From Tolypeutes matacus (Eukaryota > Chordata > Mammalia > Cingulata > Chlamyphoridae): 64,000 nucleotides of DNA. The notes under the pieces were generated by a model. The model was not told the origin of the DNA and did not search any database. It saw only the letters and a list, made by a program, of their open reading frames with translations. The stretch is from assembly GCA_026826555.1 (NCBI GenBank), contig JAKSZT010053764.1:36197907-36261906 (forward strand), written 5' to 3'. Within the stretch, counting starts at the first letter, position 1, and every line of letters starts with the position of its first letter. Positions 22,730 to 34,989 of this stretch are shown here, one piece after another. A program made the translations under genes and the position numbers.

Positions 22730-23939
22730 GACTTCTATATCTTCCCAAATTCATATTTTCAAGAATTCTTATATGAATCACACAAACATAAAGAGATAAC
22801 CAGGTAAAATCAGCCGTGGCTTATGTGAAATATCAAACCAGGATATGGAAAAAATAAGTTTCTCTTAAAAATGTTGATTATTAAACTAGATCACTGGAAA
22901 TGAACACAAGTCTCCAAAATAAATACACATCGAAGACAAATTGTCTAATTTAGGGACAGATCCTCTTGCTACAGGGACTCTGGAAGTAGAGAAACACTTG
23001 GCTTCTGTTTTAAAAATATACAAATTTTCTAAATCTCACAAGCACCCAATAGCTCTGTGATGAAATGTGAGCAGAAACTAACAGCAGTGGCTATAAATTT
23101 CTCATCCAAAAACTTGATTACTTTTATAAATTTTCACTAGTGTACCATCTGTTTAGAAGACTGAGCATAAGTTCAGAGTATTCTGATATTTTTAGCTTCC
23201 AGATTGTTTTGAAAAATATTTATTTGCTTACAAGTTTATTAAACTCATTAGTTTTTATCTCTTTGAAGAATTAAGAAAAATTTTTATGATATCTGACTAA
23301 TTCTGGAACAGGTAATATGTTGGATAATTGCAAATATACATTTAGGTGAAATTTGTTTTGATTTCCTGGTCATAGTAGAAAGTTATGTAGTGTCTTGATA
23401 CAAAATCATTACAGATACATATAGACTACAAATTTAAAAGTATGCAATTATCTAGGAAAAAAATGTAACTGTGTATTTCTTTAGATTCAGATTCCAAGTC
23501 CTAGAGAAGTCAGAATTTGTCTCATTGTAACCTAATGAGTCATCCAAGTGTCTATTTTCTAATTAATATTCAGAATAATCCTTAGTTAGAAAAGATGTTC
23601 TTTCCTAGTTTTGTTGATTCCTGCATTAGCAGCATATCAGAATTGTTTTTATCAGCTGAATTTCCCACCTAGAAATTAAAATGGTGCATTCAATGTAGCC
23701 TTAGGAGAAGCCCCCTTATATTTCACAAAATATGCTTGTATTTCAAAATACTGTTATGGTGTATTGTGTAGTGGTCCCCAAAATACACAAACCCTTTATT
23801 ATTTTTTTCAATGATAATGAATGCCAAGAAACTCTCTTTTATAATTAGTGTTTATTTTTTCTGGTGAATAAAAGCTCAAATTAAGCATTTATTGAGCTAG
23901 ACATCATGCTACATAAAAATATTAGAAGAACAATAAATA
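22730..23939. other. Unique AT-rich sequence, nothing identified
   Basis: No open frame above 60 codons and no repeat that I recognise. Confidence 0.5.
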
Positions 23940-24265
23940 TAAATAAATCAGTAACAGTTATTGGGAACTTAGTGGGGGTCAAGTACTTTGTTAAGTGGTC
24001 TATATATTATCTCATTTAAAAGTAAAGAGTGCTGAGGTTGGATAAGCCAAAATATACCTTCAGGCAGTCTGCTTCTAGGCTCAACCTCTTGGTAATAACC
24101 TCCATTATATGTTATCCTACATATATAAGACAAGGACTCTTACCTTTAATTCATACATTAGAAGACAATCTATGAGAAGTGAGGTGACTTGTTCAAGGCT
24201 GGTGAGCATGGAGCAGAGCAGAGGCCTGGCCTTAGATTCCAGGCTCCTTCCACAGCGTCAGAGCC
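23940..24265 (-). repeat. MIR-type SINE fragment, interrupted
   Basis: Antisense MIR landmarks flank unrelated sequence: 'gtactttgttaagtggtctatatattatctcattt' and, after a gap, 'gtgaggtgacttgttcaaggctggtgagc' and 'agattccaggctccttcc'. An insertion or local divergence separates the halves. Confidence 0.5.
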
Positions 24266-25231
24266 TTCTTTAACATGTGGTGAAATGAACAGCTTGCATG
24301 CTCAAGTTTCAGTTTATGATAAGTTAGTTTGGTATTAAAAAATATTTTGGAGGCAATCATAAAAACAAAATGCCATTTTCCTGGCTTTTAAATGAGCTAG
24401 ATTTTTGTCGTTTTGACTGTGATATTAACTCATGCTCTGATTCTTTTCCAAGGGTGAAATTTTCAGCTAGCTAACACTTCAGATATGAACTTTTAGGAGT
24501 AAACATTGCCCTTGTGTTCCCTTTTGGCTTGATTAAAGTTATCATCAGGTTTGTGTGATAACTCTGATGCTTCAATTATGTGGGCCTAATCATGAATTTA
24601 ACAAAAGTGCCTATTATAAGGTCTCAAGCGTAAGTGTTTCTTTTACATTGTCCAAGGAAGAGCTCCTAAGTGATTGTTCTCAGTGAGAGCTCCAGAGTGA
24701 CCAACGGCTTCTAATATTCTCTTATGGCTTGATTTCATTTGCCTGGAATAGGTCACAAAAGAGAAATCTAAAGGGTACTGCATAATCTTTGAAAAGTTAC
24801 TCCTCCTGCCTTTACTAAGATTTATTTGGCAGAAATGCTAACTTTCTATGGTCATTTGTGGGAGATGTACATACAGCCCAATATTTAAGAATGGGAAGTG
24901 AGGAATTACCACTCACCACTTTTGTGATTCTGTACAAATCATAGAATCTTCCAAAGTCTTTTTTTCCCTTCTTTAGTCAATACCACCTGTATAGAATATG
25001 TGTTTTCCCTATACATGGATGTTGCTAAAGGTATTAAATAAGTTCATATATACTGAAGCATTTCATAAATGAGTAAGCGCTATAGAGACAACCACAGCAA
25101 CTTCACTGACAACTATAATACTAGTTTGATACTGTGAATTTTGGATGTGATTTGTTTATTTCAGCCATTAAAAGAGTATTTAGAATCATTTTTTAAGCTG
25201 CAGAGAAATAAAAAAAAAAAAAAACAACACC
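24266..25231. other. Unique sequence with a possible conserved block at 24,480-24,790
   Basis: No coding potential seen. The block around 24,480-24,790 is repeat-free and has a balanced composition ('cttgattaaagttatcatc', 'cctaatcatgaatttaac'), possibly regulatory, but I have no alignment. Confidence 0.35.
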
Positions 25232-25546
25232 AAAAAGGACGCTACTGTGGTCTATGGTTGGTGGCAAGGCTCCAGGATGTGTAAGTTCATTGAGGTTGGT
25301 GGGCCACACTGTGGGAGATGTTTGTGTGGGATGTGGTGGGAGGTGTGGGAGGTGGGCAACATGGGAATCCCGGTGGGTTCCGTGTAATATTTTAGGTAAT
25401 CTAAGCACCTCTTAAAATATATATAAATAACATTTTTGTAAGCAAATACACATATATGCATATATATTTATATATAATTTTGCAAATGTTTGTATGTATT
25501 GTGAGAATTTTGATTTTTACCCATAATAAAAAAAAAAAGGACGCTA
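25232..25546 (+). mobile_element. 5'-truncated L1 3' end with perfect 13-bp target-site duplication
   Basis: The bases aaaaaggacgcta occur at 25,232-25,244 and again at 25,534-25,546. Between them lies an L1 3' terminus in plus orientation: 'cctcaatgaac'-complement text, 'catgggaatcccggtgggttcc', 'taatattttaggtaatctaag', then an AT-rich tail ending ccataataaaaaaa. It is the reverse complement of the ends at 13,010 and 28,800. The intact duplication starting with an A-run fits target-primed reverse transcription at an L1 endonuclease site. Confidence 0.85.
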
Positions 25547-26389
25547 GTATAGATTGGGAAATTTATTGTACTTCAAGTTAATCATAAGCCTGTTATTCAG
25601 TTATTGATTTTAGAAAGGAGAGGGAATGAAAAATGTACAGAGGATGAAGGGATGTAGGAAAGATCTTTTGGTGGCCTCTTATTTTAAACGCATTTAATTG
25701 TAATTTAAACGAACAGTGAAGTCCTATTTCAAAGATAACTGCTGTCTTCAGCTGAACCTGACCTAATGTTTCTTCTTAATTTGCTAGACGGTGGCCAGAC
25801 CCTTACTTTTAACAACAAATTATAAACTCCTTCCTTCTACTGCATATGTAAAAATTTTGAAGTTTTCTTGGGTTCATCACTTTTTCATAAACATAGCTGA
25901 TGTGGATATAAAAGTAAAAAGAAAAATTTCAGGAAACTAAAATGTCAGACTCCCCTGCAGACTGACTTAACTGTGCCTTTCCTTTTGGCAAAGATCTTGC
26001 TGTAAATCTCAGCCTGCTATTGAATCTGTTGTCTTCCTCTCATGAGAAATGCACTGATGGGGAATCCAGGTATAATTAAAACTCTGTTTCTCAAGGGGCA
26101 AGATGCTGGCAGTGCCATGGAGATTATTTAATCAGCATAAAGACACAAGTAGACATTGCCATCACCTTGGAGTAGACACATATAGGGAGGAATTTTACCT
26201 ACTCAAGTCCAAGAATATCTCTGGGCTTTGTAAGGAAGGGGCTTCTGCATAATTCTTCAGTCAATATTCATTCTTAGTCATTTTAATTTGAAAAATGCAT
26301 ACCTTTAATTGTTTGGACAGAGAAAAGATGTTACCAAAACCCACAATAATAGGAGGCCTTGTGTTCAGTATAGATTAATCATGAGGAAA
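25547..26389. other. Unique sequence with conserved-element candidate
   Basis: No exon seen. About 25,990-26,180 is repeat-free and GC-balanced ('ctcagcctgctattgaatctg', 'gatgctggcagtgccatgg', 'gagattatttaatcagcataaag'), a possible noncoding conserved element. Confidence 0.3.
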
Positions 26390-26545
26390 GTACACTGGCC
26401 TGTCATGGAAAATAAGCTTTGTTTGGACTTTAGTTAACTTGCTAAGTGACTCAAGCAGCAACCTAACTTCTTTGTGTCTTGGTTTTCTAATCTGCAAATG
26501 AAGGTTTAGGATTCTTTTTCAGTCCTTTCTTCTGTAACGATGCTA
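26390..26545 (+). repeat. Probable MIR-type SINE fragment
   Basis: Order of landmarks resembles MIR: 'acttgctaagtgactcaagcagcaacctaacttctttgtgtcttggttttctaatctgc', then 'aaatgaaggtttaggattc'. Strongly diverged. Confidence 0.45.
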
Positions 26546-28239
26546 TTCATATGTATGACACACTCCTTTCAGTACCATCTCTCATCCCATGAGTGATTCT
26601 TCATAGGAATGTTCGCTCCCCTCCCCAGGTTGAGGATCATCACTAGCTCAATCTCTCAAGTCACTTGAAACTCTTAAACCCCACGTGTCCCAGCCCCAGT
26701 CAGGTCTGACGTTCCCAATGGAATGTTTTTTATGAAAACACTTACCTTTTATATCTCTTTAATCTCAGAATGGTTAGTGTTCTTGTCAGGAGGATGCTTC
26801 TGATGTTAAACCACCATTTTGGTATATTTCAAATAGCTTCATTGTCTCTTTGGTGTATTAAATACAGGCACCATAAGTCAGCTTTAAGGAAGCTTCTCTA
26901 TAGCATAAGCAGTTTAGGATCTAAAGAGCTAAGGTCTCTGCCTGAATCAGCAGTGAGAATAGCTATTCACTACCTGAATTAGCATTAAGAAACCTTTGCA
27001 TTTATATGGATGTATCCTGGGAAGGTGTCAGAGTACATTATAAACTTTCATTAAAGATTTAGTTTAGCCAGCATTTTAATTTACATTTTTAAAAAGGATT
27101 TTAATTTTTTTGGTGGAATTTGCAGTAAAAATACTATTGTTAAGAGGGGTGATTTCATTGCTAAGTCCCTCTAATCATAATTACAAGCTATTGGTTGAAT
27201 GTCCATAAATGAATTCTAATTATGGCTATGAAAAGAAGGGGGAAAGAGAGCAATGTTGTCATTCGCTAGGTATCTTTTCATGCAAGGATATTTGGGAAGT
27301 GAGCCAGCCACTGCTCCACTGCCATTAAAAGAAAGAGGTCAATTTGACTTTGGCATTCATAAAAAAGAAGTTATTATTGTTCTTTAAGATTGGCCTTGGG
27401 TGTAGATTGACATGTACTTATCTCCTCTGTACCTCACCTCCTACACTCTTAATATTTCCACAGAGGGAAGAAACTTTCATTGTCCAGAGGGATGATAATG
27501 GGAGAAACTCTTCTGGTCTCTGTTCCTATATACCCTCACTAATTTATTTTAGAAGAAAGGAGAAACAATTTGCCTGATGGATGAGTCCAGAAGATGTGTT
27601 TAGCTTTTCTCCTTTTAGAACTACCTCTCTTTAGGATCTTGTGTTCTGTGCTCTCTCCTTCTTCCACATTAGGTGCCAGTGAGTGTGGATCAGAGCCCAA
27701 GTTTGTCTTCCTCCACTCTCAGGCTCAATAGATAGAAGGCTGCAATTCTGATTAAGTGAGTCTGCTCTGTAGACCCATATACTTCCTTAAATGGATCTCT
27801 GAATGTCTAAACTTTGGGAGGCCAGAGGGTGGACACATATTTAAGTCACATTCTCCAATCCAGCCATGCAGGTAATAAAGCATATGTTTTCAACTCTATC
27901 TGATTCCTGTGTCTTATTCCTCAATTGGTTCCTAATTCGGGATGTGAGGGTACCTACAATTTTTACCCTTAAAACTCCAGCAGCCTTCTTTGACTAAGTT
28001 ATGAAATAAGAGATAAGTGATGATTATTACAAATTTCTGTATTTTTCATTTCAAGGATGTGCATTAATCCATTTTAACTTTTTACTCCTTGAGAAAATAG
28101 TCTCATACTAAAACAATCCAGTTGTGTCTATATTCTAAGACTTGGACTTAAATAACATGAAAATTATATATTTTAATTTTTGAAATAAATCATTTTAGGG
28201 AAAATAGAACTGAGCATAAGGCTGATGCACCTTAAGGAT
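26546..28239. other. Unique sequence, nothing identified
   Basis: Small frames at 26,770-26,982 and 27,344-27,577 show no domain, splice context or codon pattern that supports a gene. Confidence 0.45.
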
Positions 28240-28350
28240 ACAACTTTTCTGCATCCTCACCAATGCTTGTTATTTTCCTTTAAAAAAAAAATAGTAACTG
28301 TCTTACTGGGTGTGAGTAGGTTATTCATGGTTTTGATTTAATCGTGCAAT
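28240..28350 (-). mobile_element. Short L1M fragment
   Basis: In antisense orientation the words 'tctgcatcctcaccaatgcttgttattttcc' and 'gtaactgtcttactgggtgtgagtagg' correspond to the L1 ORF2 C-terminal region. About 110 bp is recognisable. Confidence 0.5.
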
Positions 28351-28747
28351 CATGCATGTTTTAATCATGCTTAAGTGTACAATTCATTGTGGATGCCACA
28401 GTCTTGCTACAGCATGTGGAGGCTGAGTAGAATGCATCTCTGAGGAATGTGGTATGATTGGGAGTGAGCTTCCCATCAATGGGGCATGCTAGAGCTATTC
28501 CCATGCAGTGAGTCCATAAACCAACATGAATGGAGCCATTGCAGCCAAGGAGAGGAATAAATACAATCTTGCTCACTTCTTCCTTTCACCCTTGCCAATT
28601 CCAAAGGGATAAGCACAAGGAAGAGGGCAGGGGTAGGAGATGGGGTGGTCAGAGAAAAACCCTTCCAGGCCTCCATTGCACTTCAGACTGCCAGCATCAG
28701 ACTGGAGGTAGGGAGGAGGATTTTGAATCAGACATGGAATTGAAGTT

Positions 28748-29233
28748 GTTTTGGTTTTTTAAAAATATATTTTTTATTTATTTTAAAAATATATTTGGAT
28801 TACATAAAATGTTACATAAAAAAATATAAGGGATTCCCATATGCCCCACTCCCCAGACTTCACACTTTTCCCCACATTTACAATTTCTTTCATTAATGTG
28901 TTACATTCATTGCAATTGATGAACACAGTTTGGAGCATTGCCACTAAGCATGGATTATAGTTTACATTGTAATTTACACTCTCTCCCACCCAATTCTGTA
29001 GGTTATGGCAAGATATATAATGGCTGTATCTGTCATTGCAATGTCACTCAGATCAATTCCAAGTCCTGAAAATGCCTCCATATTGCATCTCTTTTTCCCT
29101 CTCCCTGACTTCAACACCTCCAGTGGCCACTGTCTCCACATCAATGATATAACTTCTTCCATTGCTAGAATCACAATAAGTCTATAGAAGAATACCAGTA
29201 AGTCTACCCTAGTCTGTATTTTACTCCCCTGTG
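28748..29233 (-). mobile_element. 5'-truncated L1 3' end with 9-bp target-site duplication
   Basis: The bases attgaagtt occur at 28,739-28,747 and 29,234-29,242. The insert starts with T-rich sequence (the reverse-complemented tail), followed by 'gggattcccatatgccccac' and 'gtaatttacactctctccc', as in the block at 13,010-13,200. It is a minus-strand 3'-end insertion of the same L1 lineage. Overlapping short frames are not coding. Confidence 0.75.
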
Positions 29234-29242
29234 ATTGAAGTT

Positions 29243-31390
29243 TAAAACTAAACATGGGACTGTGTCTTCCAATATGGAAATAAGATTGTACTAATAATCA
29301 GAATTCACTGAAAAATTGTAGAAATGCCACAATTTCATTAAGGGAGTCACCATGCAGAAGGAAGGGTTGGTTCTACATAGCAGACTTGGTGGTTATATTG
29401 AAAAAAAAATCATAAAACCATTTAATGTTTAACCCCAGAAAATTAATACTTTTCAATAAACCAGTTTACTTGTAAATTAGGCATTACTCTCCCATTTTAG
29501 AGAAGATGGAAATTAAGACTTAGAAAAGCAAACAATAAATTTAAGTTTACACCACTGGAATGGATTAGCCAGGTCAAATATCAGGTCTGGTTGGCTTCAA
29601 TGTCTATACTTTGCTCTTGGGAATGTTTTCTCACTTGCAACAGGATGGAAGGAAAAGCCAAAGAAAAATATATATTCTTCTCCTTCTGCCCAAGCCATTT
29701 ATGTTGTTCTTACAAAAACACTGAATCTAGATTTTCTCTCTCTGGAAATCTTCTTAAATATTTTGATAGCCCCAAATTTATGCAATTGGTATATTATCTC
29801 AGCAGCATCAAGAAAGTACTAATAAACTAGCATGGAAGCTGTTTGTACTCACTCCTTAGTGTAGTTTCCCTCCCTGAGTTTTTCAGTAACATTCAATTAA
29901 TAACTAACATTCAGTTAAAAGCTGGAATTACTTTATTAGCTTAGCCAAATTATCTTTTTATGCTGGTAATAAATAAGCAGCTATTAGCAATGATTCACAT
30001 TAGTTCCATGGTTTAAAACAGCTAATTTCCTCTTGGATGCTTTACAGCACTCACACCGATCTTTTTGCTCAATGTATTCTTATTATGGTACTTGTGCTAA
30101 CAAGGTCACTCTCCTCTCTTGAACAGGACTATAAATTTTCCTCCTATGTAGGGCTAGGCTTGGTTGAATCTACTTTATTAGAAGCAGGTATTTTAGGTAA
30201 GATTACTGGGTTGGTTCAAAGGTCCAGGGTGAGATATAGAAGACAAAATAACTGTTTCAAATGTTGGACGACTTTTCTCAAGGACACCAATAGTGCGTGC
30301 AAAGCAAGGCAGTCACACTGTGGAGGAAAGGTATTTGCTGAAGGCCCACTGTCTCATTCACTTGTCTGTCGCCTTTTCTATTGTCCTTTGCCTTGTTCTT
30401 CCATTTTGTTTCAGCAAGACCTCAAATAATTTCAAAATGGACTCAGCTTCTTTGTCAAGGTTAATGTACCTTTAGAATGTGATCATCTTGCATTTTAGGC
30501 TTAATTAATAAAATAACCGGTCCTGAGAATTTTCCCTCTCTGACTACCAGAACTTAAATTTATGTTCAATTAATTGCTAAACTCAACATGTATCTGTTTG
30601 GAAACAGTTCTTACACAATGTCCAAGTATTCTAACAAATGTATCAGGAGGAAATTGGTAAATAAAAGTAAATTAGAAGAGCCCTGATTCTTCTGTGTTCA
30701 TTGGTTGTTTTGTGCTTATAAGATCAATTTTAAAGGTTAAATTCTTACATGTCAACTTCAAAGGTTAAATTCTTACATGTAACTGTGATGCTTGCTATTA
30801 CCTTATAAGTTTATGCTCATGGTATTCTTCCCTGATAACTAGAATATATTTGGCATCAGTTGAACAATGGTCTCATTGTCTAAGAAGTGAGGATTCTTAC
30901 AAATTTCTCAACAGAAATAATACCACATTTTAAATTTAATTTTGCTTTCATATAAAAACTTTCATTAAACAGTTAAATCTGACTCTCCTTTTTAAAAAAA
31001 TATATAAGAAGAATTATAGAGGGAACTGTTAAAGAAACTAGTACCTAGATATAACTTAATACTTTTCTCACAAAACTATTACTTACTGTTAAAATATAAC
31101 TTGGGTTTTCTCCTGGTTGTAATAGTGTTTCCTTTAGTTCATTCTGAATCTCTTCATTAAGTCAAAGCCCTCCTTATTTGTATTATGCTCCGGAATCTTG
31201 ACCAGTCTATCTTGTAGTAGTCTCACTAAAATTCACAACTCTTCTTATGTACTTACACTCAAGGGTGAATCAATTTCTATTGATTCTATCACAACTTATG
31301 GAATCTGGGAAAAAAGAAAAAGAAAGTTTCCATGATAGCATGAGACCATTTATTGAATAGAAATACCATAGTAAATTATGATTTGGGGTC
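29243..31390. other. Unique sequence with a 28-base tandem duplication
   Basis: The 130-codon plus frame at 30,037-30,429 has no recognisable domain, and a second frame overlaps it. A direct repeat (aaaggttaaattcttacatg...) occurs at 30,732-30,752 and 30,760-30,780 with a period of 28. Otherwise nothing identified. Confidence 0.45.
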
Positions 31391-32034
31391 TGTTTTAGTT
31401 TGCCAAAGGGCTGCTGATGCACAGTACCAGAAATGGGTTGGCTTTTATAAAGGGTATTTATTTGGGGTAAAAGCTTACAGTTATGAGGCTGTGAAATGTC
31501 CAAACTGAGGCACCATCAGAGGAGCTTTCTCACCAAAGTCAGCTACTGTTTATCTTGTTGTCTGGCCACATGGCAAATAAAGATGGCCACCGATCTCTAC
31601 CTGGTCTCTGCCTTCCCCTCCAGAATCTACCATCTCCTGGAGCTTAGCTGTTGGCAACCAGTCATAGGGTTTGCCTCTTTCCGGGCCTCCTCTATCAGTC
31701 TCAGCTGCTCTGCTTTCTTCCTGACTACAGCTGCTACTATCACGCACATCTTTTCCTGGACCTCAGCTTTTTGGCCTCTCAGAGGCTTCTCTCCTTGCAG
31801 TTCAGCTGTGGGCAAAACTGGAGTTCTTTCTCTCACATGGCATGCTCAAATATGGCAGCTTCCTTTTCCTATGTCTCCGTTTTTATCAGACCCAGCAAGG
31901 GGGTGGACACTCAACCTGAATCATGCTCACTGCTGTAGTCCAATTGAAAGGGTCTCACACCCACAGGAATGGAGTAGTTCACAAACAGAATCTTTCTGTT
32001 TTGGGGATTCATAAAATAATTTCAAACTGCTACA
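31391..32034 (-). mobile_element. Solo LTR, family X copy 2
   Basis: The minus strand starts tgtagcagtttgaaattatt and ends 'ggcaaactaaaaca'. Its AATAAA signal is at 31,457-31,462 (plus-strand tttatt). It matches the LTR at 8,987-9,556 over most of its length and is 644 bp long. The flanks ggggtc and ggggcc agree at 5 of 6 bases, fitting a short retroviral target-site duplication with one transition. No internal sequence follows, so it is a solo LTR. The 172-codon plus frame within it is antisense to the LTR and shows no domain. Confidence 0.8.
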
Positions 32035-32339
32035 GGGGCCATCCCAATGGACCTAATTTTCATAAATGCTTTTATATAAATCTTAGCCAGATTTCCTTTT
32101 TAAAGAGACTCTTAAAAAGACACATGTTATTTCGTTATGTTTATTCAGTAGTTAAATATTTAGTAATGCTAATTGTTTCATGTGTGTTTTCTTGCCTTTC
32201 AACTAGAGTAAGCTTGTTGGGGGTAGGCACCATGCCTTAATTATGTTTTATGGTTTCTCAAATATTTATCAGAATTGAGCTCGTCGTAGATTCTCAGGGG
32301 TTATTTAATAATTAGTTTTGGTGTGGTGACTAGAGTTCC
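32035..32339. other. Unique sequence between a solo LTR and an L1M fragment
   Basis: No feature seen. Confidence 0.4.
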
Positions 32340-32439
32340 ATGTATCGTGCCAATAGTGAAGCACATAATAAGTCATTTAAAGTGTTGAGTTTGGCTTTCA
32401 GTTCACTTACTGATTATCTTCAGTGTTTTGTGGTGCCTT

Positions 32440-32710
32440 TGGGTAGTAACAGTCATCCTTTGGTCTTATTTCCATCTCTATGTATTGAACTATTCTGGAC
32501 ATTTTGCATAAATGGAATCATATAATATATAGTCCTTTGTGAGCAGGTTCTTTTACTTAGCATAGTATTTTCACAGTTCATCTACAGTGTAACATATATC
32601 ATGACTTCATTCCTTTATATGACTGAATTATGTTCCATAGTATGGATATATCACATTTGGTTTATCCATTTATCAATTGATGGACATTTGGGTTGTTTCC
32701 ACCTTTCACC
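32440..32710 (-). mobile_element. L1M fragment, ORF2 C-terminal or 3' region
   Basis: Antisense landmarks include 'tctggacattttgcataaatggaatcatataat', 'gactgaattatgttccatagtatgg' and 'tttatccatttatcaattgatggacatttgggttg'. Ancient, without open frame. Confidence 0.75.
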
Positions 32711-32719
32711 TGAAATTTG

Positions 32720-33060
32720 TATGCCTACTTATATAGCCACTTGGATCTTTCTGCTGCCTACCCTGCTGACTTGAAATCCCACAACAAGAAAAACCTAAAT
32801 TACATTTATAAACTTTAAGATTTTACTATGCTCACCCTCTCTCAGGTTGCTAATACAAATTTAAAAGAACTGTTCCCTTATTAACTGCTTTTGTATCTTA
32901 ACCCCTCAAAGAACCCATTTATTGCTGTTCTATATCTAAACAATTCCCCATTCATACATTACATTGCCAATGATTTTCCCCAATTTTAATCATCATAGGA
33001 ATAGGAATCACCTGCGGTTCAGAGAAGAAGTCTTACCTGGTTGTAATATTTAAGTTGTCA
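32720..33060. other. Unique sequence, nothing identified
   Basis: AT-rich, no open frame or repeat that I recognise. Confidence 0.4.
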
Positions 33061-33061
33061 T

Positions 33062-33165
33062 TCACTGAGCACCTACTATGTTTCTAGACCTCTTTACTCC
33101 TGCTTTTGAAGAACTCTTAGTCTAATGGGGGAGATAGGTTGCTTTTGTTTATTAAAAAAATGCGA
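33062..33165 (-). repeat. L2 3'-end fragment
   Basis: 'cattcactgagcacctactatgtttctag' followed by 'gaactcttagtctaatgggggagatagg' is the antisense L2 3' end. Confidence 0.6.
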
Positions 33166-34389
33166 TAAATGCTTTTTTTAATGTCTTATGGCAGTACAGA
33201 GGAAAGAGTAACCTAAAATTACCTTGGAACTTAACGGATTATAGACAGAGCACCAGAGAGACAGCCCAACTAGGCAAAAGAAGCAACATGAAAAAAAAAA
33301 AAGCCATGCATCTGGGATGGCCATAACCTAGAGTAGAGTGAGAAGTTGGCTAGAAATTGGGATGGGTAATTGAGGACAGATATGCAGGTCACAGAGGATG
33401 ATTCTGGGTATTTATAGTCAGTGGACAACCATTGATAGGTATTTGTTTATTAAAATGATTTGGAGAGGGGAGTGCTATATAGCCAGATAGGAAGTTTCCC
33501 ATAACTGTTAGAAACATGATTCTGATAGAAATGTAGACATTGGAAGGCCAACTGAGTAAGGTATTGTAATAATCAAAACCACAGAGCTTGGAAGTAGGCT
33601 GTGGGAGTGGGAATGGAGAGAAAAAGAAGTATTCAAATACTTGAATTGACAGAGCTTGGTGAATTTTTTTAAGGGATGATGCTGAAGAAGGAAAATCAAG
33701 AAAAGCGCCAGTGTTTCAAACTTGGGTAAAAGGTAATGTCCTCCCTGAATGAGCATGTTTTAATGTCCAACCTTATATGTTACATTAGTAACATAGTGCC
33801 CCTTTTTCTAAAACACATTAGTAAACAGAAATACAACAATCTGTAGTTGTCCAGTAATTATCCACCATACCTTGGAATGATTCTCGCTGACCTTGCCAAT
33901 GCCATAACAATGCTATATAACAAACCCCAAACCCAGTGGCATATAGTACTAGCATCTTGCTCATGCATCTGCAAATTGGTTTGAGGTCACCTGATCTAGG
34001 TTGGATTCAATTGGGCTTGGTACCACATTGTTGCTCATCCTTCTTTGTCTAGTTGGAGGCATTTTCTTCTCATGGCAAAAGGCAGGAGCACAAGAGACCA
34101 AGCCCAACTTTACATGGACAAATTTCAAGCATTTTTTTTTTTTCATGTCACGTTCTCTAACACCTCATTAGCTAAAGCAATGGCCAATCTTCAAGTCAAG
34201 GGATGAGAAGGAAATTCTATCGACTGTGAAGCCATGATTCGGGAATGGATGTATGGTACTATAACAGGAGAGTGAAAAATTGAAACCAAACATTCAACCT
34301 ACTATACTCTGAATGGCTGTTTTTGTTACACTGGGAACTGAAGTTCTCTTTTCTCACTAAATAAACATTTCTCTTGTTTTTTTGGTTAA
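33166..34389. other. Unique sequence, nothing identified
   Basis: No repeat or coding signal recognised. The short minus frame at 33,961-34,146 contains a poly-lysine run from the T-run at 34,131-34,143 and is a chance frame. Confidence 0.4.
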
Positions 34390-34395
34390 TCATAG

Positions 34396-34727
34396 AGGAT
34401 GATGAAGGGCCATCACAAAGGAAGCCTCCAGTTGACTATGATCCAGCACATATGTATGGTGCTGCTACATTTGGCAGACTATGAGTTTTTCGGTAAACCA
34501 GTGTCTAAGTTGGATGAGCATGCTCTTTTTAAGTCACCCCACTCTTCAGAAATAGAGCTGCCCCAGCTTCAGTCCCATTTCCGAACTGCTCTAGTAAATC
34601 TTAATATCTTCCCTAGAGATCAGCCAATTCCAAAGTATTGATCAGCCTTTAACTTATGGGAACAATCAAGCTCCCCATTTGAAGTGATACAATATCTACG
34701 GTGGTTGGGAATGAATGACTAAATAAA
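34396..34727 (+). other. Candidate terminal exon (splice acceptor, short C-terminal frame, poly(A) signal)
   Basis: A pyrimidine-rich tract (tttctcttgttttttt) is followed by 'ggttaatcatag' and then a frame that reads, after the first two bases, DDEGPSQRKPPVDYDP and further residues to a TGA at 34,482-34,484. In total it encodes about 28 residues after a split codon. An AATAAA at 34,722-34,727 and GT-rich sequence follow at a normal distance for a last exon. The composition (acidic, then basic and proline-rich) looks more like protein than the neighbouring frames do. I do not recognise the protein. A second frame of 80 codons from 34,399 overlaps it. A 28-codon frame can occur by chance, so confidence is low. 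Confidence 0.2.
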
Positions 34728-34989
34728 TGTCATGGAGAGGAAGTAATAAGAGGCAGTGTCTGTAGCTGTCCACAAATGCGTGCCTGTGAGTCCATCTCCA
34801 CTGTCACCTAGAGTGCTTTTACCTTGATTGTTGAAGGATTTTCCACTGCAGCTTCTTTTTGCTGTCTCTTATATCCCTTCTCGTAAGGTAGGCAGTTTAC
34901 AGTAATAGCATTAGAACGAAGCTCTGCTTCAGGCAGGAAAGGTTAAATATTTTAAAAATGCAAACCAGATAAATTTTTTAAAACCTCAA

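Noticed and set aside
30037..30429. 130-codon plus-strand frame
   Set aside because: No recognisable domain, overlapping frame in another phase, no exon signals.
31496..32014. 172-codon plus-strand frame
   Set aside because: Lies antisense within a solo LTR; the equivalent region of other LTR copies is not open.
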